Source: Adineta steineri
Lineage: Eukaryota > Rotifera > Eurotatoria > Adinetida > Adinetidae
Direction of reading: 5' to 3'
NCBI GenBank assembly: GCA_905250115.1
Contig: CAJNOI010000078.1
Span: forward strand, 124,001 to 188,000
Length of the DNA: 64,000 bases
Shown one piece after another: positions 1-11,900 of this stretch. A program made the position numbers and the translations under genes. The notes beneath the pieces were generated by a model. It was not told the origin of the DNA. It worked only from the letters and a program-made list of their open reading frames with translations, and searched no databases. Position 1 is the stretch's first letter. Every line of letters begins with the position of its first letter.

Positions 1-140
1 TGAAGAGAAATTCAATAGATAGTTCATCGCCAATATGAATAGAATAATTCTTTATAATAATAAATAGTATTACAACAATCAACAGCAATGTACAACATTA
101 ACAATTAGAAAACAATAAAGCATTTCATATCACAAAGTTC

Positions 141-2330
141 TCAATTAGTATTATTCACAGGTTCAACTCGACTTCGAACATTAGTACACAATTGACGTAC
201 TTTCCAATACAAACATAAACCATACCAAACAACATATTTTAATCCAACAGTTAATCCACCAAATAAACCCAGATATGTTGTTATCATATGTAATATACTG
301 TTTCTTTTCACATAGCTATAGTGACATGTTAATGGTGCACAACTAGAAAAATAACTCGAATAATTACTTGTATTATACCATGTTTCAATAAATAGTTCAT
401 CAATCAATGTTCCAATTGTTGTTGATGATATTGGTGTGAAACGAGAATATAATGAAATATTCAGAGGTGGTAGATCATAGAAAGTATTAAGAAAAGTAGC
501 TAGTCTTTGCAAGCATGTTGAGTTGTAAAAACATTCAAGTGTCGAAAGTCGAAGACCATAAACTGGTAAACAACCAATAACAAGACCTATTCAAAGAAAG
601 AGACAAATTTTTAGTTCATATCATTCACTAGAATAGTATGATACTATAACTTCGTACATTTGGGATTTTTTTCATACAACAGAAACTATCCATCGTGATA
701 TACATGTTAGATTCACTTTCAAATCAAGAATGCATAGTCAAAATTTATGAATATGAAGTTGGATAAATCATCTATCACAAATATTTTATGAACTACTACA
801 GTTAAGTTTATAGATTACAGCATCCTTCTATATATATTCTTCCTACTTATATTCAGATGTTCTAATTAAAAATATCATATGATGAATGAAAACTACTAAT
901 GTTCATTTCAAAATATACTGTCGTTCATTGCTTTTTCCATAGCTCAAGAATGCAATCAGCTAGAGACCTACGGTTTCCACCACTCGAAAGAAGAGACAAG
1001 AGACAAGAGACATCATTTTAAAATCAGTCACTTCTGCAAAAACATTATGAGAAATGTATAAAAGTGGTCTGTCATTCAGATGAGGTGTTGCTTCTGATAC
1101 GTGAACTAAATAGAGGAACTTCAAATAATTAAGTTACCACGTTCTATGGCTGAGCAAATAAAATCGTGTATTTCCTCGTAGGAAAACAGTAAGTTTCTTT
1201 TATTTTAAAAGCAAATGTTTTACCTGTTCTAAAAATTTCACTTGAATGACAGACTATTTTTATACATTTTTTACAATGTCTTTCAGGAATATCTGATTTT
1301 AAATTGATTTTGTCTTACTTAATGTTGAAGAAAAAGATGTTCTTTTGACTCTTCTTTCGACTGACGAAAACAACAGGTTATGCGAAAAACAATGAAGGAC
1401 ATTACATTATAAAATGGTATCGCTGTGAAAATAGAATACAACTCTTAGTAACACACCCGCATCCACACCCCCAAGATGTTATCGAATTTATTCATTGATT
1501 TAAAGTGACATTTTACCTGAGAACTTTTCTATTTTATTCAAATTCGTCAGTAACGATCTCGTGCATGTTGACATTATATCACAAGAACAGGACTCACCAC
1601 TTTCATTGTATAATACTGGACTTGTTAACATGTAATATCCATCTTTGAGAGTTGATGAACGAAGATTCCAATTTGTTAAGAACATACTCTGCAGTTGACT
1701 AGCACGAAGCATCTCTATGATATATTTATGTATTCTTCGAAGCCTAGCTGGTGTTTCAACAATAAAACTATTTATAATTGAATTGATTTGAGTTTGAAAT
1801 GAATGACGTGCTAATGTTTCTACACTTATCAGTTCTCGTGAAGAAAACATTCTAATCTGTTGTTGAGTAGTATTCATTGCGAGAGAACATAATGTTGATA
1901 ACAGTCGAAATTCTGTACTTAGGATTTTTCTATCAAGATTTAAGAGAAATTCACTTGCTTCATCTGAACCCCAAAGTAAACTGATAAAATCTGATGAATT
2001 AAAATAACTTGAGCACACTTGGTGATAATTTCTTGGCTCAACTGTAACAAAATTTGTATATCGTATTGTAATTTGTGAACATGGACATGAAAGTGATGAT
2101 GAATATTGATCTTGAAGAGACTCAAAGATGGGTAGTGTCGGCGATGATATTGTAATAGAATGTATATGTAAATGAAGAGCAGTAAATATTATAATCACAA
2201 GTAGTCCTATCAGAAAGAAGATAATGTAGAATCGAGTTGTTATTTGTTGGCGTTGTACAACTAATACTTGTTCTGGTGTTTGTAGTTGTTCTGATGGAGA
2301 GTTCTTTGATATTTTTTTATAGAAGTTCAT
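141..2330 (-). CDS. Two-TM Cys-rich membrane protein, tandem paralogue 1
   Basis: I do not recognise this family. Exons are 1517-2330 and 141-586; the 930-nt phase-1 intron restores frame and gives 419 aa from the ATG at 2330. The chain has a short basic cytosolic N-terminus, one TM helix (FLIGLLVIIIFTALHLHIH), a large ectodomain with a CPC pair, a YHQVCSSYF motif, a CSC...C cluster and ECFYNSTC, then an NYSSYFSSCAPLTCHYSY block directly before a second TM with LFGG. Paralogues at 2530-6243 and 6261-7658 share every one of these motifs. The open frame continues upstream of the ATG to a splice acceptor (TTGTTCTTAG, AG at 2387-2388), so an extra 5' exon or a trans-spliced leader is possible. 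The two-TM, Cys-rich loop topology recalls DEG/ENaC channels, but no diagnostic motif is present. Confidence 0.72.
587..1516 (-). other. Long intron of paralogue 1, nothing else seen
   Basis: This 930-nt interval is bounded by a donor (TCAG then GTAAAATG on the minus strand) and an acceptor (TTTGAATAG). It is about 15 times longer than typical introns in this window. I see no ORF, inverted repeat or paralogue motif inside it. Confidence 0.6.
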
Positions 2331-2529
2331 TTTTCGAAGAGAATGTTGAATACGAGCAACTCGTAATGACAGTTTCCGACCAATACCTAAGAACAAACAT
2401 GAAAAAGATTTTTTGTTATTGATGAATTAATATACAAATCATCTACGTAGATAATCTCAAAGATATCATTTAGTGTTAAATATTCATCATCAAATATGCA
2501 CAACAAATCAAATATTGCCTGATTTATTA

Positions 2530-5500
2530 TCAATACTCTGCATATTGAATATGATGTTGATTCTTACTTGTTTCTACAGTGACTTCAGTTGGAACTTGAA
2601 CCAAACGTCGTCTGCGATAAAGATGATATATTCGTCGAAGTAGTATTACAAGAAGAGGAATGAATATGTTAAGTGCAACAGAAAGACCACCAACTATCCC
2701 AAATACAGTTCCAATAATATAAACTCGATTGAAACGTTGTTCATAAGTATAAGTACATTGATCTGGTGCACATTGATGATAATATGAACTAAAATTAGTT
2801 GTGTTTGCCCAATCTTCAATAAATAACTGTGAAACAATGTTATCCAATGTAGTATTAGGTGAAGAACGACGATCAGATCTAGAATTGAGTGGAGTAATAT
2901 AATCAACACGTGGATCTATCTTTGATTTGTTATTTTCAAATGAATGCCCTTGAATTATCATTTTCAGACATGATGCATTGTAGAAACATTGAAGTGAAGA
3001 TGCAAGAAGTGAGTCAACAGCTAGACAACTTAGCACCATACCAGGAATCGTATGATTTGGTTTATTTGAGCTTAGCTGACATTTTCTTCCTGTGCAATGA
3101 AATCCTTGAGGACGTGTACAAGAGGTACTTTTGCCACATGAGCAGTCGTTGTCATAACTTGTTGTTGATATGAAGTAATGCATTGTATTATTATTAGCGT
3201 TCGAATGATATATTTCAGCATTCATGCTGCCAAAAACAATAAATTGGTTCAGTTGAATCAAAGCACGAACAAGCCCAAATAGGCCAAGAAAAGAATCGAC
3301 AGTCTTAAATAATCAAAATACACTATGAGACGACACAAATAAACATCAAAGCTGAGGTTTTTTAAAAACACTTATTGTATTATACTTGAGAAAGAAAGCT
3401 AGTATTCATTTATATGACATCAAAATTATTTCAAAGTTATTCATAATGATGGCAATCATTCTTCATACAATTCTTAGTTAATTTCAAAGTGTACGAAAAA
3501 TGTTAGTTTACAGACTATTTATCTTCTTCTTGTATTGTAACAGTGTAGATAGAATCACAAATAACAATAGAAAATGGAAGAAAGAATAAATGATTGTTAC
3601 ATAAGAACTCTACAGAATAGATCAACTGTGATATTGATTTTATTTCTACTTTGTTTACTCCTCTCAAATGAAGATCTAAAGGTGTATATGGAACTATTTG
3701 ATTCTGTCACGTATTTATATTTGGTATTATTTTTAACTTTTATTTAGTTTTGTTTTCACTCTTAGTTCTTTGATAAAAAATCAACGAGAATATACAAAAT
3801 CTTTGTTAGTATTTAATGCGATGCGAATAGCAGAAGCATTTATGTAGTTCTCGGCGAGTTTTCTTTTTTTCTTTCTTCCTGACTCGACGTTTACATTCAA
3901 AATGGTCATTTTCTAACGAGATGATTTCAGCAATAGAACATCGGAAAATACTCGTTTAAACGGGAGATTAACATTTGAACATTAAACTGATTTCACACGT
4001 TTTCCGATTTTCAATAAGACGTTTAACTCATTTACACGAAGCGTCACAAAAACATGATTTTGACTATTTTAAATTTCGAGATAATTAAAACGAAAAAACA
4101 AAAGCAAAAGTTAAGCGCCATTTTTGTTGAACAAATGTTTTATAGCTGAGAGAATATATGATAGATACGAAATAAAAGAGCTTTTATTTCAATAAATAAA
4201 AAAAGAATTTCATAAAAAAAACTTATATTTAATTTGTTAATTTCGATACTACAAATTTATTTTTTTATACTATAATTTTAAATGTTCACATTTTTATGAA
4301 AACCCTAAAAGCGTTATTTCTAAGTTCTGCTATTCGCATCGCATTTCGTAGTCGAGTACAACTCGAATACCTTCTAGTTGTAATTGAAACTTAAATTACA
4401 ATCTCTTATTTAAGAAATAACCACACTCAAACATATATATAGGCTAGTATTTAAATGAGCACTAATAGTGACTGAATGAGCAATAATTAAAATACGAATT
4501 AGCAATAATCTTTGAGCAATAAAAAAATCTTTTTTGAGCAGTTTTAAATTATGAAATGGTTAATAATTAATCCAGTAAATAGCAGTATTAATTTCACATT
4601 TTGGTAATAAGAAAAAGAAAAACTCCAGTTTTTATTTCTACAATTGATCATAAAAAAAGGAAAATGAGCAATAAATGTACTATTATAGCAATAAAGCTTC
4701 TTTTGCTTTACATGGTCAGCCTCTTGAAGGTGTGGGCGTTAGTATGGATGATGATGAAGTGAACATATACACGGACCCACACCCACCCTCGAGAAAAGCT
4801 GATTTGTTGATTAACTTGCTATAGACTTCACCTCTTTTGAGTTCAGTTCGGTTCAGTTTGGACCTTTTAAAAAACTAAATCGGTTCGGTTTGCTTCGATT
4901 TGACAATTTTTCGGCAGAATTCGGTTCGATTCCAAAAAATCACGAACCGATTCCACCTCTGATATATATACATAAACAGGATGGGAAAATTCAAACACAG
5001 TGAGGGAAAAATAAGGAGAAAGGAAAGTACTTGAACGAGTCAACGTTTGGAAAATACTTCAGATAAAAAAGAAAAAACAATATATATGTGACGATCTTGG
5101 ATAAGCCATCTATACGATACAATCAAAAGAAGGAAAAGAAAATATCCAACACAGATGAATGGTACTGTAAACTCCAGTCTATAATAAAAGACCACTGGGT
5201 CTTCTGTTATATTTCTCAAACTAAGCCTAAATTTACTGAAATCCTCATCAAAATATACATAATTTGTATAGAAATTTTTTCCAGAAGGGTCTTCTATTAT
5301 TGGAGGTTCCTCTATTGAGAGGGGGTCTTCTGTTATAGAGGGGATTTAACAGCTGAATTTATATTGCTCCTTACACATACGGTTTATTGCTCATTTAAAT
5401 AAATTATTGCTCGTTTAGTATAATTATTGCTCATTTAATATGATTATTGCCCATTTAGTATAATTATTGCTCATTCAGTATTATTATCGCTGATTCAATT

Positions 5501-6243
5501 TTATTATTGCCAAATTTCGTTATTGCTCATTTCGATTTTATTATTGCTCATTTAAATATAAGTCATATATATATATCTGATTGAGTAAATGTACTAGATT
5601 TTGAAGCACATGTTTTAAAACAATTACATTAACTTATCATAATCAACAAAATAAATACTATCCTCTCTATGTCATATACCTGTTGTTGAAATTGACGAAT
5701 CAGTGCAGAAGTTTGTATGTCGAATAAATGATTTGGCACTACTTGACTACTAATAAATTGCATATGATTAAAGACAAGTAGTTCATTTATCACTGTCTCA
5801 TTTGACATTCGACATAATGTTTGAAGTAATGAAAACCATCCTACACCCATAAGACGGAAATCAAAAGTGTTAAGATCTTTAGGGGGTCTTGAAAAGTAGA
5901 GCAGCCAGATATTATCTTTAATGAGATCACTTGAACACACTTGATGATAATGAGGCACTATATCTATGATTGATGAGTATGAGATAGAAAGATTAATACA
6001 TGGACACACAAGTGTTCGTGAATATTGTTTATACAATCGCTCATATTCATTTAATGATGGTTGATATACAGTGATATTTCGTATTTGAACAGAGATTGAT
6101 GCATAGAATACTAAAATAATTATTCCAACAACAAATGATAGCAGATAGACACGTGTAGAATAAATCCCATCAGTAATGTCAGATAAGTATGGAAACATAT
6201 TTAATGTAAGTAGTTTCATCTTCATCTTATTCACAAAAGACAT
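2530..6243 (-). CDS. Two-TM Cys-rich membrane protein, tandem paralogue 2
   Basis: Exons 5680-6243 and 2530-3303 join in phase 0 to give 445 aa, the same size class as its neighbours. Exon 1 holds the N-terminus, TM1 (LLSFVVGIIILVFYASISV), the CPC pair and YHQVCSSD. Exon 2 holds the CSCGKSTSC cluster, SSLQCFYNASC, FSSYYHQCAPDQCTYTY and TM2 with GIVGGL. The intron is 2,376 nt because it carries two inverted-repeat elements. The ATG lies 17 nt past the stop codon of paralogue 3, directly behind a TTTTATAG acceptor. The gene looks intact. Function is unknown; a surface receptor or channel subunit is an inference from topology only. The assignment of both exons to one gene rests on phase and on alignment to the undivided paralogue 3. 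Confidence 0.7.
3815..4345. mobile_element. Non-autonomous element with perfect 21-bp terminal inverted repeats
   Basis: Positions 3815-3835 and 4325-4345 are perfect inverted copies (core TGCGATGCGAATAGCAG). The 531-bp interior has no coding capacity. It contains a second dyad (ATCGGAAAA near 3940 against TTTTCCGAT near 4000) and the palindrome CGTTTAAACG. No clear target-site duplication is visible. It sits in the intron of paralogue 2. The superfamily is unknown. Confidence 0.6.
4433..5576. mobile_element. Foldback-like element with inverted AGCAATAA repeat arrays
   Basis: The ends 4433-4465 and 5541-5576 are inverted copies: an AT run, a spacer, then the shared block TATTTAAATGAGCA. The left arm (4450-4695) carries dispersed GAGCAATAA units; the right arm (5370-5560) carries about nine TTATTGCT units in the opposite orientation. 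Together they make a long imperfect foldback of about 1.14 kb. The interior includes a CGGTTCG-rich stretch at 4840-4962 that ends in a hAT-like terminus (CAGAGGTGGAATCGG on the minus strand), and GGGTCTTCTGTTAT motifs at 5197, 5287 and 5326. No transposase is present. It probably inserted into, or grew within, the intron of paralogue 2. Confidence 0.6.
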
Positions 6244-6260
6244 GAAACGATCTTTTAAAC

Positions 6261-7658
6261 CTATAAAACAAATTCTTCGACTAAAAAACGATAACCATAC
6301 AAAAAAAGAAATTTACTTTGATTGGAATTTGTTTCGAGTTCAGTTTCAGTTGATAGATTATCACTTCTATTACACTGACGTTTACACTTTTGACATCGTC
6401 GTATAATCTTAACTATAAATGGAGCAATAAAAAACACAGTCATCTGTACACCACCAAAAAGACTAATAATGGTCACAATTATATGAAGAAGATTAAATCG
6501 TCGATCATATGTATAAGTGCATGAAAGCGGAGAACATATGTCAAAATAAGCACTAAAATTTCGTTTTTCATTCCATGAGTCAATAAATAATTCATTCAAG
6601 AGATTTTCAATTGTTGCATCTGGCTGAAAATGAGATGATGAAAGTGGTGAAAGCAATGAGAAACCATGGATGAATGTTTGCATTTGCTGAATACATGATT
6701 GGTCATAGAAACATTGAAGGGATGATTGAAGTAACGAACTGTATGGTGAACAACCAACCATCATACCGGGAATCGAGAATATTCGCCCTAAAAAGTACAT
6801 AAGCTTGATTCTATCTGCAGTTGAGGAATTGCCTAAAAAGTATCCTTGAAAATAGTATAATTCAGCTTGGCTTACACAAGCAGCGTTTGTTTCACAAGAG
6901 CAGGTAGTAATCAAAGTGTTGTATTCATTTGAAGGCTGACTGTATGTATTAGAATTAGGAGTATATTGAATACGATACTTCGTCTGCAATGCTGAATAAA
7001 TGCCATTTTGAAAAATAATTAATCCAAGATAATCACTTGTATGTTTCATATCAGTCATTGTTGTTGATTTTAGCTGTTTTATAAGTTGATTTATCTGTGC
7101 CTCAAACTTTTCAATGGACAAAACTTGAGTGGTAGTAAAGTATTTAGAATCAAAAATAAATAATGAATCATCTATCATTTGTTTCACTGTTTCACAAAGT
7201 AGCTTAAGCAGCTGAAAATGAGATGATACTATAATACGATAATCTGAGATATAATAGTCACTGATATTTATCTTAGATAAAGCTGAAATAAATAAATGAC
7301 TAATAAATTGACTTGTACATATTGGATGATATTGTGGATCAAACGAAAGAAATTGATGATGATGAATCGATGTTTGTGTACATCGACATGAAAGTGTATT
7401 CGGATATCGAACAGATAGTTGTTTGAAAATAGTTTCAGATGGTGAAGGAATAGTGACAGAATGTGTCTGAATAGTTAAACTAGCCCAAGTAATAATAATA
7501 ATGAGAGCGATAGTCATTAGAAAGATAACAATTCTTGTTGCAAATAATTGATCAATAACAGATGTGGTTTCTGCATCGTTGAAAAAATTGATTTTTCTTA
7601 TATAATCACGTAACTGCTTGAATCTGTTCATTCGATCATGAGCGATGGTTTCTGCCAT
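6261..7658 (-). CDS. Two-TM Cys-rich membrane protein, tandem paralogue 3 (uninterrupted)
   Basis: One open frame of 465 aa from the ATG at 7658. In order: a basic cytosolic head; TM1 at about residues 41-63 (IVIFLMTIALIIIITWA); LSCRCTQ; a YHPICTSQF motif; a CSCETNAAC cluster; GMMVGC; SSLQCFYDQSC; NFSAYFDICSPLSCTYTY; TM2 with SLFGG; and a cytosolic tail rich in Lys and Arg. The even number of ectodomain cysteines suggests disulfides. This member shows that the split genes beside it are single units. The frame continues upstream of 7658 without another ATG. A possible 36-nt intron (GTAAAT...TTTTTTAG) near the 3' end would only alter the last residues. The TAG stop at 6261-6263 overlaps the splice acceptor in front of paralogue 2. 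Confidence 0.75.
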   Translation of the reverse strand: MAETIAHDRMNRFKQLRDYIRKINFFNDAETTSVIDQLFATRIVIFLMTIALIIIITWASLTIQTHSVTIPSPSETIFKQLSVRYPNTLSCRCTQTSIHHHQFLSFDPQYHPICTSQFISHLFISALSKINISDYYISDYRIIVSSHFQLLKLLCETVKQMIDDSLFIFDSKYFTTTQVLSIEKFEAQINQLIKQLKSTTMTDMKHTSDYLGLIIFQNGIYSALQTKYRIQYTPNSNTYSQPSNEYNTLITTCSCETNAACVSQAELYYFQGYFLGNSSTADRIKLMYFLGRIFSIPGMMVGCSPYSSLLQSSLQCFYDQSCIQQMQTFIHGFSLLSPLSSSHFQPDATIENLLNELFIDSWNEKRNFSAYFDICSPLSCTYTYDRRFNLLHIIVTIISLFGGVQMTVFFIAPFIVKIIRRCQKCKRQCNRSDNLSTETELETNSNQSKFLFLYGYRFLVEEFVL

Positions 7659-8969
7659 TTTATAAATTGAGTAACTAATCACCCTGTTTCCCTTTAAGTG
7701 AGATTCAAAATATCATAAAGGCATGATAAATATTATACAAGAAAGTAAAAAAAAGTCCTCACAATGAATCGCATCAGTTTGTTTCTGTTAAAAGCCATCT
7801 GTTCATTATATAGATATTAGCATGAATTAGTTAAAAAAATAAATGATACAAATATGTGTTTTTTTTGTCTAATTAAAACTTGTTCAAAGCAATTTTTTTT
7901 CTTATTTTTGTAGTTGAATAGTGTTCTGCGGATGAAAAAATGAGACGTATGTGACGATGTCGTAGTTGATCGATCGACATCTCTACTAATAACAAAAGAA
8001 GATGTAATGTCAGATAACAGAATAATATGTGTATAAAGAACTAATTCGAAAAATCTGTTGATCATGAACAACAAGATATACTGGAAGGCGTGTTTGTATA
8101 GATAATGAAACACTATTATTGATAATCTGAATATGACAAACTGATATTTTCCTCAGGCAAATTCCACGCGTGACATTGAATACTAATTTTCAAATGTTAT
8201 AAAATAACAATATTTGAACATAACAGAAATGTTTTTATCTTTCATGATTTTGTATATTAAGAATTATTATTTAATAGTTGTTTTTCACTTTCTACGTTAT
8301 GGAAATAGCTGCTATTTTTTTATTTATGTGTTATAAGTGGTAAAAGGCAGAAGCGTGTGTTTTAAAAAAGAAGAGATTTACTCACAATCTGTTGCTTTTC
8401 TCAAAGCACATAACAAAAACAAAAAAATGCTAATTTATTTAAAGCTTTATCTACTCTAAAAATTTGATCAAAATCTAAAACCACTTTTGTACTACGTGGC
8501 TCAATTCCCATGAAAATACCCATACAATAAAGAGAAGTCAATGCCTTGTCTCAAATCATATGACTAATACCATCTAAGATTGAATTTTTTAGCATATTTA
8601 CAATAAGTAAATGTATAAAAACTAAGATTTAGAAAAGTTTGTCAAGTAAAGATGTATTCATTTTGATTTTGCGAAGTTACATCTCTAATGAATGATTTTA
8701 TCGATATCTGCTTCTTTGATTCTTACACCTTTGTCAATTTTTTTAAGATTATATACTATTTCGAAGTTTTTTTTCAAAATGACTAATAACACGAGATTAT
8801 ATATTTTTGTGTTTATAACTACATCAATAAAAGAATTGAAAAAAAAAAATGAAAACCAAAATATATGTAAAAATTACACAATTTCATCTTCTATAAAATA
8901 CAATATATAATAAATGAATGAAAGACAATAATTCACAATAAACAAAAGTACATTATGAAATAATTATCT
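7659..8969. other. Intergenic, no gene seen
   Basis: AT-rich spacer between the 5' end of the paralogue array and the 3' end of the MAP3K gene. ORFs here are short, low in complexity and lack recognisable motifs. The array promoter is presumably within the first few hundred bases, but no TATA box stands out. Confidence 0.5.
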
Positions 8970-11900
8970 TTAGGAAGCTAAAAATGGATGAGCTAATAAA
9001 TCTTTTGCTGATGGTCGTGCTGATGGATCACGTGTTAAACATAAACGAAAAAAGTCTTGACCTGACGCAGGACAAGTATCAGGTAGATCAGCTGGTGGTT
9101 TAGTACCATTAGCTAAACGAACATAAAACTAATTTCTCTAATTTAATTAAATAAATTCTTACCAATAATTAATAGAACAGCCAAATGACTATGTTCAGAT
9201 GACCAAGGTGGTTTACCAGTAGCCATTTCACATAGAGTACATCCTATTGACCAAATATCAGCTTTTTTTCCATGTCCAGTTTCTGCTATTACTTCTGGTG
9301 CCATCCAATTAGCTGTACCTATTAGATATAACATTTTAAAAAATATAAAAATAAAAAAGGATTGTTTTATTAAACCTTTCATTGATTTAAGTATTTGTCG
9401 CATTGAATGTGTATTTTGATTATTTTTCAATCGTTTCGCACAACCAAAATCAATTAATTTTATATTACCATCAACATCAAGCATTATATTTTTTCCTTTT
9501 ATATCACTAAATTAAGAGGAGAAAAAATGATAAGAATAGGAATTAAAATAAAATATTTACCGATGAACAACATGATTAGCATGAAGATAAGCAACGCCTT
9601 CAACGATTTGTTGCGTATATTTTTTTAGAACATCATTATGAAATGGACCAAAAGATAATATTAAATGTTCAATTGTACCATTTGGAAGATATTCCTACAA
9701 AAAAAAGATGTCTTTATTCTATTCTATTCTAATATAAGTATGTAAATTTTCTACCATAAAAATTTTAACTAAACGTGTATTTTCTAATGATATACCAAGA
9801 AATCTAAAACAAGAATAATTTTAGTTTTGCCTTAAAATATTTTATATTCTTTACTTGACAATATATGGATGATTAAGTGCTCGAAGTATATTAATTTCTT
9901 CACGTACGGATTCATAATCATTACGTAAACGATCAGTATCATCATCATCAAGTTCAATTTCTTTAACGGCAATAACACGTCCAGTAATTGTTAAATATGA
10001 CCAAACAACACCATATGCCTATCAAAAAGGAAATTCGATATTTATTTAAAGAATTTGTTATTTTATTATAAATAAGTAATTACGCCTTTTCCAACTTGTC
10101 GACCTTTCCGTGCTGTTCGATAGATTTCATCACAATCTGCTTCAATACACAAGGGTGTTGTACCATAATCTTCATGACTACTAGTCGAATCAATCGTTTC
10201 ACTACCTTAAATATCAAAAGGTATACTAGAGATTAAATTGAATTCTCCTATTTTTACCTCGACTGTTCAAACTATCATTAACAACACGTAAAGCTGGTCC
10301 AATGGTAAGACCTGTATCTGAAGTATTATATGTATGTGTAATACTGGTTGTCGTTTCAAATGGTAATGTTTTTTTATATGATGATATACTTTTGATTGAT
10401 GTGGGTAGTGATGGTTTGATAGATCCGACTTCTTCTTCATTTGATTGGGATGGTAATGAATGGAATGATGAATCTTTGCGAAAAGACTCTTTAACTGTTT
10501 CATAGACAGTACGAATATCCGAGTTGATAAGTGAAGATTCGTTGGGTTTAGATGTTTGAGAAGTTGATTCAATAACATGTGTGATAGTTTGTGTTAGAAC
10601 TGGACTGATTTCTATTGCTCGATAAGATTCAACAGGATGTTCGATAATTTGTGATAGAACTGGACTGATTTCTACTGCATGAGAGGAATCAATACTATGC
10701 TGTCTCTATATAAATAATTTTCAATCATATTCATAATAACAAAAGTAAACTCTATATCTTATACATACTTCAGTATCACCAAAACTTGTCATAAGTGTTG
10801 TTTGTGATTCGTCTAATTCATCTATAGGTGATGTACATGATGGTATTTCTTCATCATCAATAGTAGATATTGGAGGGAAAAATGATGATTCAAATTCTTC
10901 ATCTTTCATAATTTGTGGTTGAACAGTTACCATCCAATTAGGACCACTCACAGTCATTGGGCTCTTATCTGATTGATTTTCTTCATTTATTTCTGTTTCT
11001 GTTTCTGTATTTGTACTTTGACATTTCATGTCAACTTTCCTATTAACTATTGGTGATGATTTAGGTTTATTTGCAACAATTGGTTTTTTTGGTTTAGCAC
11101 TTTTTAAAAGATTTGGTCTTGATATTTTCTTTTTTATGTTTGATGAATTTGTTGTAGGTGTTGATTCAGGCTTCACAAGAGGTTTTTGTATATCTACATG
11201 TGTATCTTCAAATAAGTCCGTAATTGTTGGTTGACCTTTCAAACTTCCTCGTCTTTGACAGCCAGCCATAGTTGATGCAACAGGTCTTGTAATTGTTTGA
11301 GGATAATCACTGTCAACAGTTTTTTCTCCTTGTAATGTTAATGGTTTTGGTACTGCATGTGAATGTCGATGTAAATTACTTGAAGAAGATGATTGACGTT
11401 TTTGTTGAATAAAATTACTAAATTTTGGTTGTTCAGTTTGTGGAGAAGAAATAGGTTCAGTATTGACAATGAGAGGAGGTACTGTTTCTGTTGTCGCAAT
11501 ATTTGACACTTGAAATGTTTCATTGGATACAGAAAGTAATGACGAAGAAGGAGGAATGACGTCACTAATACGAAAAAAAAATGAAATTTCTAATAAAGTT
11601 GAAATAAAATATTCTACTTGTTAGATTGAATAGATTCTTCGTTAGAAGTAACTGAATTAATAACTTTTACTTTTGGTATATTAGTTTTTGATACAACTTT
11701 TGTTCTATTATTTGCTGTTATTAATTTTTTATTCGATACTGTTGTTGTTGTTGTTGTTATTGTTGTTGCTGTTGTTGAATTACATTTGGATTGTGGTTGA
11801 AAAATATCTAGAGAAAATTTTCCAAAACGTTGTTGACTTGTATTCACTGAAGTAGTACTACATGCTGTTGAAATTTTACATTTATTAGGAACTGCTGGGG

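Noticed and set aside
2447..2469. Possible mini first exon (ATG, 23 nt, GT donor) for paralogue 1
   Set aside because: Its phase does not match the acceptor at 2387; joining it would break the frame.
4918..4934. GGTTCGATTCC, a perfect pol III B-box-like word
   Set aside because: No A box, no tRNA-like fold and no 3' T-run at the right distance; it belongs to a CGGTTCG-rich repeat.
5370..5560. Regularly spaced TTATTGCT units resembling a CRISPR array
   Set aside because: Units are 8-12 bp, spacing is irregular, spacers are similar to one another, and the genome is eukaryotic.
6261..7658. Calling the tandem family DEG/ENaC channels
   Set aside because: Topology fits, but the GxS selectivity-filter motif and other family signatures are absent; kept only as a hypothesis.
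7817..8113. 98-codon ORF on the minus strand
   Set aside because: Low-complexity Phe/Leu/Lys composition, no ATG in a good context, no paralogue motifs.
9143..9484. Apparent short kinase fragment read as one ORF
   Set aside because: It is exons 14 and 15 of the MAP3K with the intervening intron (9319-9375) translated in frame.
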